From the NCBI GenBank assembly GCA_032718475.1, contig JAUCBJ010007143.1, positions 1 through 45,667 of the forward strand: 45,667 nucleotides of DNA. The letters are read 5' to 3'. The stretch is from Nemertoderma westbladi. Taxonomy: Eukaryota > Xenacoelomorpha > Nemertodermatida > Nemertodermatidae. The notes beneath the pieces were generated by a model. That model was not told the origin of the DNA and searched no databases. It worked only from the letters and a program-made list of their open reading frames with translations. This document shows positions 1 through 10,303 of the stretch, piece by piece. A program made the translations under genes and the position numbers. Position 1 is the stretch's first letter; every line of letters starts with the position of its first letter.

Positions 1-92
1 AACACGTTGTTACTATCAATAATAGAATACAATATTATATTGACTGTAAGAGTGAGGTTGTCGAAGAACATACGTATGAAAGAAGGTAAAAT

Positions 93-108
93 CCCCCCCC
101 CCCCCCCC
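93..108. repeat. Poly-C tract (C16)
   Basis: An uninterrupted run of 16 C in AT-rich surroundings. It is one of at least eight G/C homopolymers of 12 or more bases in this window. Confidence 0.95.
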
Positions 109-262
109 GGATACTCCCATGCTGAAAAACATTATTACATTACATTTTTCGAACCTCATACAGTATATACGTAAATAACATAGGGGCATAATAAACACTG
201 CATTATTATATCATTATATTGATAATGATTCCCTCTGTAAAACCAAGACAATACTGTACAGT

Positions 263-390
263 AGATTAGCCGTAACGCGACCATTAGCCGCAACGCGACT
301 TTTACAGTAGCCGTACCGCGACTTTCAAAGTCGCGTTACGGCTAATCTTCCAAAAAATTAGCCGTCCCAAAAAATTAGCCGTAACGCGAC
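263..390. repeat. TTAGCCGTAACGCGAC repeat cluster with 19-bp hairpin
   Basis: The 16-bp word TTAGCCGTAACGCGAC is seen at 266 and 375, with variants at 284 and 307 and a partial copy at 358. It is inverted at 330-345. Positions 263-281 and 330-348 are perfect 19-bp inverted arms around a 48-bp loop. The word is rich in CpG, unlike its surroundings. It could be a short foldback element or a cluster of binding sites. Nothing in the sequence decides between these. Confidence 0.8.
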
Positions 391-3198
391 GACACCGGTA
401 TGAGTCCCTTGCTGAGACGCCTGGGAGAAAGTACTACTGTATAATACTGAAATTGCGCTCCTACTGGCACTGAAAATCTTAAAGTAAAGTGTAAATTTTG
501 GCAGGACTTTGCTATAAATGAAATGATTGCGTGGGTGTATATCCTTCAATCACACCACACACACTGGGGCTTTACCGAAGCTGAAGCACACATTGTCATC
601 GTAATAATGATTTACAGCAGCTAGGAGATTGTATGCTTCGCTTCTAATATCCATGGAGATCGATATTGTACTTGGGAACAGACTTGGTGATGTCGTCATA
701 TTTATAACCAACTATAATTCTTTTATTTGAGCATAACAATATAACTACTGTACAGTAGTGATGTTGTATGGTAAGGTACAGTACTGTAGGCCTACAAACT
801 CGTAACACGTGATCAGGAAGCTAACTACTGATTTGCTTTTTAGATCAACCTTTCTAATTTGATTATTTGCGTTAAGAATCACTTTTTTTGTACATTACAT
901 ATATATTATATTATTGTTTCATTATTTGTTTATTATTGTTATTTTAATAATCTGAACATACCGGTACAATCCTCTTACGACCTCATGAAGTATAATTGAT
1001 CTTCGTAGCTCGGAAACTACCTAAATAAAAACTACCTTAAAATTCAATAAATTTTTAAACTCACTATACACACGGTTAATATTTGCGACCATCCATTGTG
1101 CGCCATTGCATTAACTCCTATAACCTATACAGTAAGACCCAAAGCACAGCTTGTAATATACATTAGAGAAACGTCATTCCAAAAATGCGACATACACTAA
1201 TTTACAGTGGATGTCATTTTTAGAGGCAATACATTTTTAGAGCGCATGTCATCGCATTATTGGTTAGACGACGCCCTGCCACATTGACAGGCGGGGAGAG
1301 TGATTATGGGGTTTGAGGCTAGACTCTCACGTTCAACTACGACCGTGGTCACAGCGCAGCCATCAGCGGCGGCTGGTTGGTAAACCCGCCGCAGGTAGGA
1401 CAGTGGAAGTTCAAGAGCACCGAATGAGGGCAGACTAACGAAGTTCTGATTAAGGACATGTGTGGTGGTTGGTAATGATGAAATTTGTGTATTGATAAAT
1501 TCAACTACTGTAATAAATCGCACCGGGTCGGGCTCTAACAGCTGATGGCCCTAAATCTTGTGATGACACATGTACTGTACACTAAAATGCTACACTGGGT
1601 CCATTGTGTCCAGTCCAATGAACATATCCAACCAGACCCTATACAGTAGTGGATGTGTGTCATTAGTCCCCCAATATTAACACTTGGTTTTGGTACAACG
1701 ATTTGGTAATTTTGTTGACAAGGCGGCACAGTATTCATTGTATTGGGTCGTTTGTCATTGGTGTTTGGACAGGAAATCGCAAAATAATTTTACATAATTT
1801 TCTAATACAATAAATGATTTTGTGCAAATGTTGTTTATATACAATGTTTGTGTCATTTTATTTTACTAACCCACGAATAAGTGGCTCCTTGCTTAACAAT
1901 AAATAAAACATTCTAATGCAGCATGCTGACAGAAGAGAAAGGGTGCGGAGAAATTTAATAGGTTGTATCCAATTCAATGTTGTATCATTTTGAAAAATTT
2001 CAACATGTTATTTAAAATTCTCACTGGCTTGTGTTTGCTGTACCGGTATTCCTTTAGCTATACCTACTGCAGTTATCTTTTGATGTTTGAATTTATGCAA
2101 TCGGTGGTTCTGTGAAATTTGTATTTGTCTTTTTCGCCGATTTAAAAAATGTTCTGTTAATCAGGAAACACTAATTACACGATTATTTAAAATATCGTTC
2201 CCTATGGGCGCAAAATCCCTTTCTCAGTCAGTGTGTACAGTATGCAACATTTATTACGCCTCAAATCAATGAACTACAGTATGTGAGATTGTGAAATTGA
2301 TATACTACTGTATACCAATCAATGTACTTACAGTACTGTACTTCCTTTATCCCTTTACTTCTGTACTCTACAGTACAGTTAGTAACAGTACTGTGGAATA
2401 GACTCAGACACGAGTATTAAGTTAAGAAGCACTGCCTATTTTCCTAATGTTTAATTCCTAATGCAGCCTTCGCAGCAAGCCTCATATGGTGTGATGAGTG
2501 ATTGAATGCAATTGGTATGTGTGTATAGTATAAGCCCGAAGTGCCAGCTGGGTTCTAATGCCTGTGGAAGTTTAAATGCCTTAGGTTAGGAATATGAGTA
2601 TTGTTGTATATTATAGGCTACAGGCTACTGCACTGGCTGGCGTTCATATAAGCATTGTGTTGCTCCAGTAACAACGGTCTCCATTTATGGCAGTAAGTAA
2701 TATTAGAGAGCCACCCTGATACATTACTACTTCTACCTTATAGAGGTTATCCTGTATATAATATACCCTTGTGTTGAATATTAGACTGCAGTTGTATAAC
2801 TTGGCAAAACGGTGAACTAGGTAAATTAATTAATACTCTTTGTATTAAAATGGTAATCTTAGTATGAGGATATGAGTTGGGGAGGAATTCTTTATTGCAT
2901 ATTCGCAGACTAAATTATCAATATTTCCTTGAGTGTTATTTGTTGTTTGTTGTTTATTTTTTGGATAATGATTATTAGATGCTGGGATATATGAAACTGT
3001 AACAAAGACAACGCCTTACCACATAGGATATAAAAGGTAAGTTTATTTATATCCAATCTGTAATATGTATGTAGATCGATAAATCATTAGAGTATTAATT
3101 CGAGTGCCTCCATTGCCTCATAAATTCGAAAATATAATTGTAAATTTGATATCGAAATTTAGAAAATATATTTCACATTCTGTAAAGTGACGGAGATG

Positions 3199-3201
<3 letters not shown>

Positions 3202-3229
<28 letters not shown>
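3202..3229. repeat. Poly-G tract (G28)
   Basis: A run of 28 G followed by TTGGGGTGGGTGG, so the + strand could form a G-quadruplex. It is followed at 3374-3387 by a C14 run, so the two tracts could pair as inverted arms about 145 bp apart. Confidence 0.95.
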
Positions 3230-4046
3230 TTGGGGTGGGTGGTATCATAAATATAAAAAATATGCCTAAAATGGCATATTTTTTTCTCTTTGCTTTAGAA
3301 ATTAAACATTGTTTACTGTCAGCCTACTGTACTCTACTCCTTTCAGCTTTTCCCATAATAGAAAAGAGCATCACCCCCCCCCCCCCCTCCCCCAAGACCC
3401 ACAATTTACACGTACAGTATATCCTGTAATAAACAGTTTTTCGAATACAAACTCCAAGTCGTAATTTAGCCCTTCTAATTTACAGTAGTACTAACATATT
3501 TTAGCTACTATTTGTACTGTACAACCTGTCTGACAGTAGGCAGGCAGTCAACAGAGGGTGTACAGTAGCGATGTTGTAGGCCACTATATCACATTACGTT
3601 TATTATTTTGGTTTTAGGGTTAGTTGGCCAGGCATCAAGCATAATGGAAACCTCATCATGTGAACCTAATCAATCTAAGATATTCAGTAGAATTTTGGAT
3701 ATTATTGCCCTATAGGCCTGGAGGGCCGTTAATTTGTCGGTTTATTTGTCTGGCACAAACCATAATTAAAGCTGTAAAGTAATTTAACCATAACCCTAAC
3801 TCATGATGAGGCTCTAAACCAAGACTTTCCACAAAATTTCTGAAAAGGCCTCATATCTTTTTTGGGGTGGGGTGGGATTGTCGCAAATCCAATCTCTACG
3901 AATTAATATTTGTGTCGATTTTTCTTTGGAGTCCAAGTTCCCTTCCCTCATCTGGAGAAATTACTCATTGTATGTGCTTTTCAACTGAGTTTCTTATATC
4001 AATTTAATAGAATAAAAATAATGCTAAAATAATAGGCAAAGGCTAC

Positions 4047-4264
4047 TGACCGGACCCATTGCTCAATTGACCGGACCCGTTGACCGGACCCATTGCCATT
4101 TAAAGGAGCAGGTTAGTAAATGAGCAGGGTATACAGAGGCGTGTCTATGTCAGAGGGTATTATGCAGGTTACTTAATTGTGGTAATATGGGTCCGGTCAA
4201 TAATACACAAGTAAAATATACATAAAATATAAAGCTTCAATACGGTATTTGAGGGTCCGGCCAC
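4047..4264. repeat. GACCGGACCC repeat cluster, partly inverted
   Basis: TGACCGGACCC occurs three times in direct orientation (about 4047, 4068 and 4081). It occurs inverted as GGGTCCGGTCA at about 4189, with a variant GGGTCCGGCCA near 4253. The outer inverted copies enclose about 150-220 bp, which suggests a small foldback or MITE-like element. I could not find a clear target-site duplication. Confidence 0.5.
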
Positions 4265-4412
4265 TAATTTAATGATTGATATGTTTTTAAGGTGAACATA
4301 CTAGGGGCCTACATACATCAATATTGAATGAATCGAATATGTAAATTAAACAGGATGTTTTGATGAATAACAATATAGCAATTGAAGCGAAAAAATAAAT
4401 TAGCCACGTACT

Positions 4413-5167
4413 CTACCAAGTACCAATCAGGTATGCAGATGCTTGCTATACACCACGTTGGTCGTTGGCTCCTTAATAAGTACCAATCAGGTAGGCAGAT
4501 GCTTGCTATACACCACGGTAGCTCCTTACCAAGTACCAATCAGGTAGGCAGATGCTTGCTATACACCACGGTAGCTCCTTACCAAGTACCAATCAGGTAT
4601 GCAGATGCTTGCTATACACCACGGTGGCTCCTTACCAAGTACCAATCAGGTATGCAGATGCTTGCTATACAACACGGTGGCTCCTTAATAAGTACCAATC
4701 AGGTAGGCAGATGCTTGCTATACACCACGGTGGCTCCTTACCAAGTACCAATCAGGTATGCAGATGCTTGCTATACACCACGGTGGCTCCTTAACAAGTA
4801 CCAATCAGGTATGCAGATGCTTGCTATACACCACGGTGGCTCCTTGCTTACCAAGTACCAATCAGGTAGGCAGATGCTTGCTATACACCACGGTGGCTCC
4901 TTACCAAGTACCAATCAGGTATGCAGATGCTTGCTATACACCACGATGGCTCCTTACCAAGTACCAATCAGGTATGCAGATGCTTGCTACTGTATACACC
5001 ACGGTTGCTCCTTACTTACCAAGTACCAATCAGGTAGGCAGATGCTTGCTATACACCACGGTGGCTCCTTACCAAGTACCAATCAGGTAGGCAGATGCTT
5101 GCTATACACCACGGTGGCTCCTTACCAAGTACCAATCAGGTATGCAGATGCTTGCTATACACCACGG
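4413..5167. repeat. 53-bp tandem array, left part
   Basis: About 14 copies of a 53-bp unit that begins ACCAAGTACCAATCAGGTAT and continues GCAGATGCTTGCTATACACC and ACGGTGGCTCCTT. Variants include GTATGCAG or GTAGGCAG, and occasional 4-bp expansions such as CTTGCTTACC. Because 53 is not a multiple of three, reading frames rotate through the array, and the + strand lacks stops in all three. The long ORFs here (up to 293 codons) are therefore products of the repeat and not genes. The array is interrupted by an RTE fragment and resumes at 6219. Confidence 0.95.
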
Positions 5168-6216
5168 TTTTGTTCTAGTGTCAAGCTTGGGGGAACCAAT
5201 GAGACACCTCCAATGTTATATAGTGTCTGGTTGGAGATGTGTGCATTGTACTTGACACAATGAACCCGGCGTAGCATTCTTGTAAATGTGCTATCCAGAG
5301 ATTTGGTGTCCTCAGCAGTTAGAGCCCAGCATGGACTCCCGTAGAGGAGTACTGGAACTACTGCTGCTCTAAATAATCGGACCTTAAGTTTCCGATTAAT
5401 TCTCAGTGACTTCCAAATCCTGGAAAGCCTATTTAAGGCTGCCCATGCCTTTCCCTTACGTATTCGAAGGTCCTCACCTGACTTCCGGATCCATGATCCC
5501 AGGTAACAGAAGTCGTCCACATGCTCAAGCATACCATCCTTTGAGATTATGCTCATCCGATCAGAGACTTGCTGAGGACTTTCAAAGTTAACTGTCAAAA
5601 TTTTGATCTTTCTGGAGTTAATAAAAAGACCAACACTAGAAGCAGCATGTTCTGATGAGCTGAGGAGCCGTTGGGCTCCCTCTAATGTTTCTGAGAGTAC
5701 TCCTAAGTCATCAGCAAAGTCTAGATCAGTTAGGTACTTGGCAGGATTTCCTCGACTTCTGGAGCCAGTAGGTGGAGTTATCATCACCCCATCATCATTA
5801 TGATGATCTAAGGACATGCGTAGAATATAGTCAACCACAATAATGAACAAGAATGGTGCAAGTGTGTCTCCTTGGAGGACGCCCCATAACACTTCAAATG
5901 GTTCTGTGTCACCGTCAACAGTAGACACAAATGTTGTCGAACCATCGTATACTGATCTGATTGCTGCAATAATTAAACATTACAGTCTTGTATAGAGCTC
6001 CTGTATTTCCTACGAAATAGAATATGGTCTATCTGGGACTTGTGACCACTGGGTCCACTATGAGTCCATAGCTTTCCAGTTCGCTTCTTGAACTGGGTTC
6101 CAGCCGAAAACAATCCATTTCCCGAGATAAAATCCTGAAGATGGACAGAATTTCGGTTAACACTATTGCTATAGACCCAGGGCGATGTAGGTGATTGATG
6201 CAGACTTGCCACATCC
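5168..6216 (-). pseudogene. Broken RTE-type non-LTR retrotransposon (EN and RT fragments)
   Basis: Two coding fragments lie on the minus strand. About 6130-5990 encodes the end of an APE-type endonuclease, with a KLWTHSGPSGHKSQIDHIL segment typical of this domain. About 5960-5170 encodes the second half of a reverse transcriptase: motif B GVLQGDTLAPFLF, motif C FADD, and the downstream GSPCWAL and MLRRVHCV segments. The end of EN and the N-terminal RT, including the motif A aspartate, are missing, and stops separate the two pieces, so the copy is dead. The element is cut at its 3' end beside the array (compare the longer tail at 41697-42110). It lies inside the 53-bp array and so inserted, or was captured, after the array formed. 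Assignment to the RTE group rests on motif wording remembered from the family. Confidence 0.85.
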
Positions 6217-6218
6217 AT

Positions 6219-6540
6219 CCTTACCAAGTACCAATCAGGTATGCAGATGCTTGCTATACACTACGGTTGCTCCTTGCTTACCAAGTACCAATCAGGTATG
6301 CAGATGCTTGCTATACACCACGGTGGCTCCTTACCAAGTACCAATCAGGTATGCAGATGCTTGCTATACACCACGGTGGCTCCTTACCAAGTACCAATCA
6401 GGTATGCAGATGCTGCTAAACACCACGGTGGCTCCTTACCAAGTACCAATCAGGTATGCAGATGCTTGCTATACACCACGGTGGCTCCTTACCAAGTACC
6501 AATCAGGTATACAGATGCTTGCTATGTACCAATCAGGTGA
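6219..6540. repeat. 53-bp tandem array, right part
   Basis: About six further copies of the 53-bp unit seen at 4413-5167, in the same orientation. The last copy is cut and partly duplicated (GTACCAATCAGGTGAGCAG at 6526). The phase on the two sides of the RTE fragment shows that only a few bases of one unit were lost at the junctions. Confidence 0.93.
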
Positions 6541-7125
6541 GCAGATACACTCTAACCTGGTCCTTTCCCTAAAAAGATATTTAACATTTGAGGCGAAATA
6601 TTAATTCGCTGAGATGGGATTTGCGTCCACCCCCCCCCCCCCCCCTGTCTTTCTTTGTTGAATACATACCATACCCATACAGATGGGTTTAATCTGTATC
6701 CAAATCAAGTCACTAAAAATAAGTATAAACGGTCTCCCTGTGGCTGTGATGCCATAAGAACTGTTTTTTATGTAATACAATCTACGCCTACGTAATTCCA
6801 TTTAGAGAAATAAATCCATGGAATATAATGATTACTGTAGTTTGTGTTACGTCACGCAATCAACTTTCTGGAAACAATGACAATGATTATCCGGGAACAG
6901 CCCTATCGGCAGCAAGACAAATAATAATCTTATTAATTCAAACAACAAATGAGATGATAAACTACCTTAACTACTGTAGAGTTTCTAGGTAATCAAACTC
7001 TCATTGGTGATGATTAGTTTATTAATATAAGAAACGAAAGGCTATCCCAATTACTTGTCATTCATTTAATGCAAATTGTGCGTAAATCCCACATAATATT
7101 TATATACAAAAATAATAATTTTACG
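6541..7125. other. Non-coding stretch upstream of first exon 1a
   Basis: No gene seen. It contains a C16 tract (6630-6645) and AT-rich sequence. The last few hundred bases would be the promoter and 5'UTR of exon 1a if that exon is used. No clear TATA box was identified. Confidence 0.5.
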
Positions 7126-7195
7126 ATGTTTTCCTTGCGTGGAGCAAATGAAAACCATAGTTTTGAAAGTCGTAGTTGCTGCAGCGAAAGTCAAA
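7126..7195 (+). CDS. Candidate alternative first exon 1a of the LC3 gene
   Basis: The ATG at 7126 opens 23 codons plus one base before the donor GTAAGT at 7196 (phase 1). The peptide starts MFSLRGANENHS and is Ser/Cys-rich. It is homologous to the exons at 8954 (MIPLHGANENQS) and 33251 (MFSLRGRGANDNQS). All three have the same ATG context, the same Gly-Ala-Asn core, a Ser-rich tail and a phase-1 GTAAGT donor. This one has exactly the length of exon 1b (70 nt). Joined to the acceptor at 34692 it reads in frame through SWIEQK into the LC3 core. What is seen: similarity, phase and donor. What is inferred: splicing over 27 kb to the LC3 exon. An alternative is that the exon serves another unseen gene or is a dead duplicate. 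Confidence 0.6.
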
Positions 7196-8953
7196 GTAAG
7201 TGTTCGTATTGTATATATACTGTAGGTGTACTGTACAGTACCACTTGGGTGGTTGGTGGGTGTATGACCGAGAGAAAACTTCCACCGTGTTCTATCTTCG
7301 TCCGCTAATTTTCAATTACTTCAAAGGGGCAGGTTCACAGTGTCTAATCAAAACAGTAATTAGTAACAAGTAATTCTAACCAAAACAATAAACGGGAATC
7401 GTCGCGCAGGTTATAGTTTCATAATCAGCTACCTGATAACTTATTGATTATTGAGTGGTAATTATTTATCAGGCGAAGATTGGATGTATCAAAGTTTACT
7501 ACATACCCTACGTCGAATTGTAGGCCTGGCCTACCGTCGTTCTTCGCAGAGTACATTAACCCTAACCGGCGGGTGTAAACGTTACGCCGACAACCGACAA
7601 CCCACGCCGACAACCATTATTAAAGCTAATTAATGTTATTTATTAATTGAGGGAAAGGAAGAGCTTACAGTGGAAGGTTATTCTAACCAAAACACGAACT
7701 CAGGTTACAATTTCATATTTGCTGTTGTCGGCATTGGTTGTCGGCGTAGCGTTTACACACCTAACCGGTCTATTATGTGACGTTATTCTTTGTTAATAAC
7801 TCTGTTTTCTGTCAAATGATCAAATTAACTTGGTTAGTTTGGTTTATATTTTTAGCCTAACTCCGTTAACTACAGTACTGTTAATGATTGATTGCAGTGG
7901 ATTCGGAGGTCCAATCGATATTTTTTCGGCTTGGTGAAGGGGTTTTATTAAAATAGCCGGGTGTTTAGTGATTGAAAATAACCGTTCCTATCGGTTTATT
8001 TCACTCATTACGTGAGTTTTTATTTTACATTGGAATGGAACTTGGCCCAATCACTATTATTGTTACGCAACTTATTAGGTTTTACTGGTCGTAAGACGGC
8101 AGACGTGGGCGTCAGCGTGAAACATAGACTAGACTATATACTGTGATATTATTGAGTGCTGTGCTGTCTAAACCTTCGGTAATCCTTTTCCCAGAGAGTT
8201 ATCTTTCCCAGTTATACTATGCCCCCACCAGAGTTACCTGATATATAATATGCCATGTATTGTAATCTCTTTTTCTGAGAAATATGGCGTTTGTCACATT
8301 GGAACGCATCCCAACCTTTCAATCGTTTGTAAGTACAGTAGATAGTCCCTTATCTCATAACCTTGTAGATTTATTTGCTGTATAATTCCACTTATTTACA
8401 GCTATCTTTACTAAGAAAAAACATGCTGTATGTTTGCCTTTATTGTAATTTTTCTATTTGAATTATTCTTGTTAGATAGTTATGAATTTAAGGCATACAG
8501 CTATCCAATAGATTGGAATATACTCTTAAGGTCCAGTATCAATTGTACAGGCCTGGTCTTGTGGAAAATACCACTGGTAGTGTACCTCGGCCCGTTTGTT
8601 TTCTGCGAAAAGGCTACACCTGGAAATCCAACACACAGACCACATCATTACCGTCAGTCAACTCATGTTATCTCATAATGTTGCTGATAACATTGTAAGT
8701 AAAGATGTTGTATTTAAAGCCAGTGGATATTCTCTCAGCACATGCATGTTTGCATTACACTCAGTGATAATAATTACAGTATTCTCCTGGAATATAAGTT
8801 ATTGCATCATTTATTATAGCCATTCCTCTTACTTAGTCATATTTAGTGAATAATCTCAGCTGGTTTGTTTAATTTAACTTCGATTAATTGTTTGGTTTAC
8901 GCCTATCATAACGCCTCGGGCACTTTTATTTTATTCTTGAGATATTATAAATC
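7196..8953. other. Putative intron sequence between exons 1a and 1b
   Basis: Apart from the MITE at 7570-7759 I see no gene. A short ATG reading frame at 8284 ends at a GTAAGT donor (about 8329), but in phase 0. It does not match the three first-exon copies and is not called. Confidence 0.5.
7570..7759. mobile_element. Short inverted-repeat element (MITE) with 9-bp flanking repeats
   Basis: Imperfect terminal inverted repeats of about 45 bp contain TGTAAACGTTACGCCGACAA on the left and its near complement on the right. The element is 190 bp and is flanked by CCTAACCGG at 7561-7569 and 7760-7768. An 8-9 bp target duplication fits hAT-, Merlin- or Mutator-type elements, and I cannot choose between them. 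The interior (about 7640-7720) contains a dispersed motif (GAGGGAAAGGAA ... TTCTAACCAAAAC) also seen near 7370, 32222 and, inverted, at 42140-42225. Confidence 0.75.
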
Positions 8954-9023
8954 ATGATTCCATTACATGGGGCAAACGAAAACCAAAGCAGTGGGAGCAG
9001 CTACTGCAACAGCAGTTGCAAAC
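8954..9023 (+). CDS. Candidate alternative first exon 1b of the LC3 gene
   Basis: The ATG at 8954 opens 23 codons plus one base and ends at donor GTAAGT (9024), phase 1. The peptide begins MIPLHGANENQSSGSS and continues with Tyr, Cys, Asn and Ser. It is the same length as exon 1a and aligns with it without gaps, the conserved core being GANEN-x-S. The final base C would turn the junction codon to Gln (Lys in the other two), after which SWIEQK and the LC3 core follow in frame. A tRNA-Ser-derived SINE starts about 30 bp after the donor, and the BEL composite lies in the intron beyond. Loss of FSLR in favour of IPLH suggests either divergence or decay. Confidence 0.55.
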
Positions 9024-9053
9024 GTAAGTAGATATTTCAATCTTAAGTAGAAA

Positions 9054-9220
9054 GCTGTCGTAGTTTAGACAGCGTCTGAACTGCTTTCAGGGTGTGTTTG
9101 GCGGCGCAGGTTCGAATCAAAGGAAAGGCTGTAGAAATTTCGCTCTGTTGTGTCTTTGGACAAGACGCTAGATGTTAGTACTTTCGCAAACCCAGAGGCA
9201 CAATGTAATCCTGGCTTCTA
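9054..9220 (+). mobile_element. tRNA-Ser-derived SINE fragment
   Basis: Positions 9054-9125 resemble a serine tRNA of the GCT type: a GCTGTCG start, a D-arm-like TAGTTTAGACAGCG, an anticodon stem-loop around CTGAACTGCTTTCAG, and GCGCAGGTTCGAATC containing the B-box. The acceptor stem does not close, so this is not a working tRNA gene. The following part has the TGTCTTTGGACAAGACGC type of segment seen in many tRNA-SINE bodies. The 3' end is uncertain and may lie anywhere between 9210 and 9330. Confidence 0.6.
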
Positions 9221-9469
9221 ATGGGGGTGCAAAAAGGGTATACCATATATTATACCTATATAGAATATCACATAGATAGGCTATAGGGCCATAGATCATT
9301 ATACCTATACCTATATAAAAAGGATAAATAGCTATGCAGGGTTGTTCAACCTTGGGGGTCAATGGGACACCCTCCCTCCCTGCCTAACAGGTAACAGCCA
9401 AGAGAGATGAGGGTTGTTTCACATTCACGGTTAACTCCATTTTTCTTAATTTCATCTGAGGACCGGATC

Positions 9470-9712
9470 CAGTTACTGTATTTAATTATATAATAATAAT
9501 CGGCATGGTGCATTGAAGCTGCACATTGAGATTCTGGCTTAACAAAAACATTTATTTTGCCACCACCACCTCGCAATCCACAATTGGCAAGCCCAATGCA
9601 GCGTGCGTTAAAAATGCTATGCCGGCTTATCAACAAAGTTGTACCGCCACAACTCCCTATCCTTCCAAGGACAGTGTCCTTTAAGTGGCTTCTCAAGAAA
9701 GTCATGGGCTTT
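9470..9712 (-). mobile_element. 3' tail of RTE-type retrotransposon
   Basis: Read on the minus strand, this matches the tail at 41697-42110 (PMTFLRSHL ~ PITFLRRIF, a KDT segment, then GGGAGTTGTGG, then AGCCGGCA.AGCATT). It ends at CATGCCGATTATTATTATA. An internal deletion removes the segment between the KDT part and the GAGTTGTGG part. A trinucleotide-type A/T-rich end is usual for RTE elements. There is no intact coding region. Confidence 0.75.
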
Positions 9713-9937
9713 CCCCCAATGCGTATTTTCTTTTAAGAATAAAGTGAGCAGAAAGAAAGATAAACAAAAAATAATAACTATATGATACAACACGAGGATC
9801 TAAATGGTGGATTCCCACGGAAGCATATTGTTTAACGTAGATAAATAAATACATAAATACAAAACAATACAAAACAAAATACAAACCAAACCAAACAAAT
9901 AAAAATCTTAATATAGAAACCTGCTACATCTACAATG

Positions 9938-10303
9938 CATGTACTGGTACACATAGAAATAATGCATGAATTGGAACACATAGAAAAAACATGCTTGCAT
10001 GAATTGGAACACATAGAAAAAAATGCATGCACTGGTACACATAGAAGCAATGCATGATGCACTGGTACACATATAAACAATGCATGTACTGGTACACATA
10101 GAACAATGCATCCACTGGTAAACATTGAAAAAAATGCATGCACTGGTACACATAGAAACAATGCATGCACTGGAACACATAGAAACAATGCACGCACTGG
10201 TACACATAGAAACAATGCATGCACTGGAACACATAGAAACAATGCACGCACTGGTACGCATGGAAACATTACATGCACTGGTACACATATAAACAATGCA
10301 TGA
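9938..10303. repeat. 27-bp minisatellite, left flank of BEL composite
   Basis: About 13 diverged copies of a 27-bp unit containing AATGCATGCACTGG and TACACATAGAAAC. The same satellite continues at 28040 on the far side of the BEL composite. The unit length is a multiple of three and most frames lack stops, so the ORFs over it (for example CVPVHALFL repeats on the minus strand) are by-products. The last unit ends ...AATGCATGA directly at the LTR terminus. Confidence 0.93.

Larger units (their letters stand above)
1..4412. other. Gene-poor AT-rich region with short repeats
   Basis: I see no convincing gene here. ORFs are short, start at random places and resemble no family I know. The stretch holds a C16 tract (93-108), the TTAGCCGTAACGCGAC cluster (263-390), a G28 tract (3202-3229), a C14 tract (3374-3387) and the GACCGGACCC cluster (4047-4264). 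Positions 1250-1740 are less AT-rich. Around 1698-1740 about 24 nt resemble the RTE tail found elsewhere in the window, so a decayed retrotransposon end is possible there. Many TACAGTA/TACTGTA words are scattered through it. Confidence 0.6.

Noticed and set aside
1560-1664. Hairpin between ATGACACAT...TACTGTA and its complement
   Set aside because: Arms are short and imperfect and no target duplication is visible. It could be chance given the frequent TACTGTA words.
1257-1738. Two minus-strand ORFs of 67-88 codons in a less AT-rich patch
   Set aside because: No recognisable motif, non-ATG start for one of them, and partial likeness to RTE tail sequence at 1715-1740.
4382-5263. 293-codon + strand ORF with YQSGMQMLAIHHGG repeats
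   Set aside because: It is the 53-bp satellite read through rotating frames. All three + frames are open by composition.
4413-6540. Repeat array resembling CRISPR
   Set aside because: Units are directly adjacent with no unique spacers, and the DNA is eukaryotic.
8284-8329. Possible fourth first exon, MAFVTLERIPTFQSF followed by GTAAGT
   Set aside because: It does not share the GANEN core, and the donor is in phase 0, so it does not join in frame to the LC3 exon.
9054-9125. Functional tRNA-Ser gene
   Set aside because: The acceptor stem does not pair and the anticodon loop is irregular. A SINE head explains it better.
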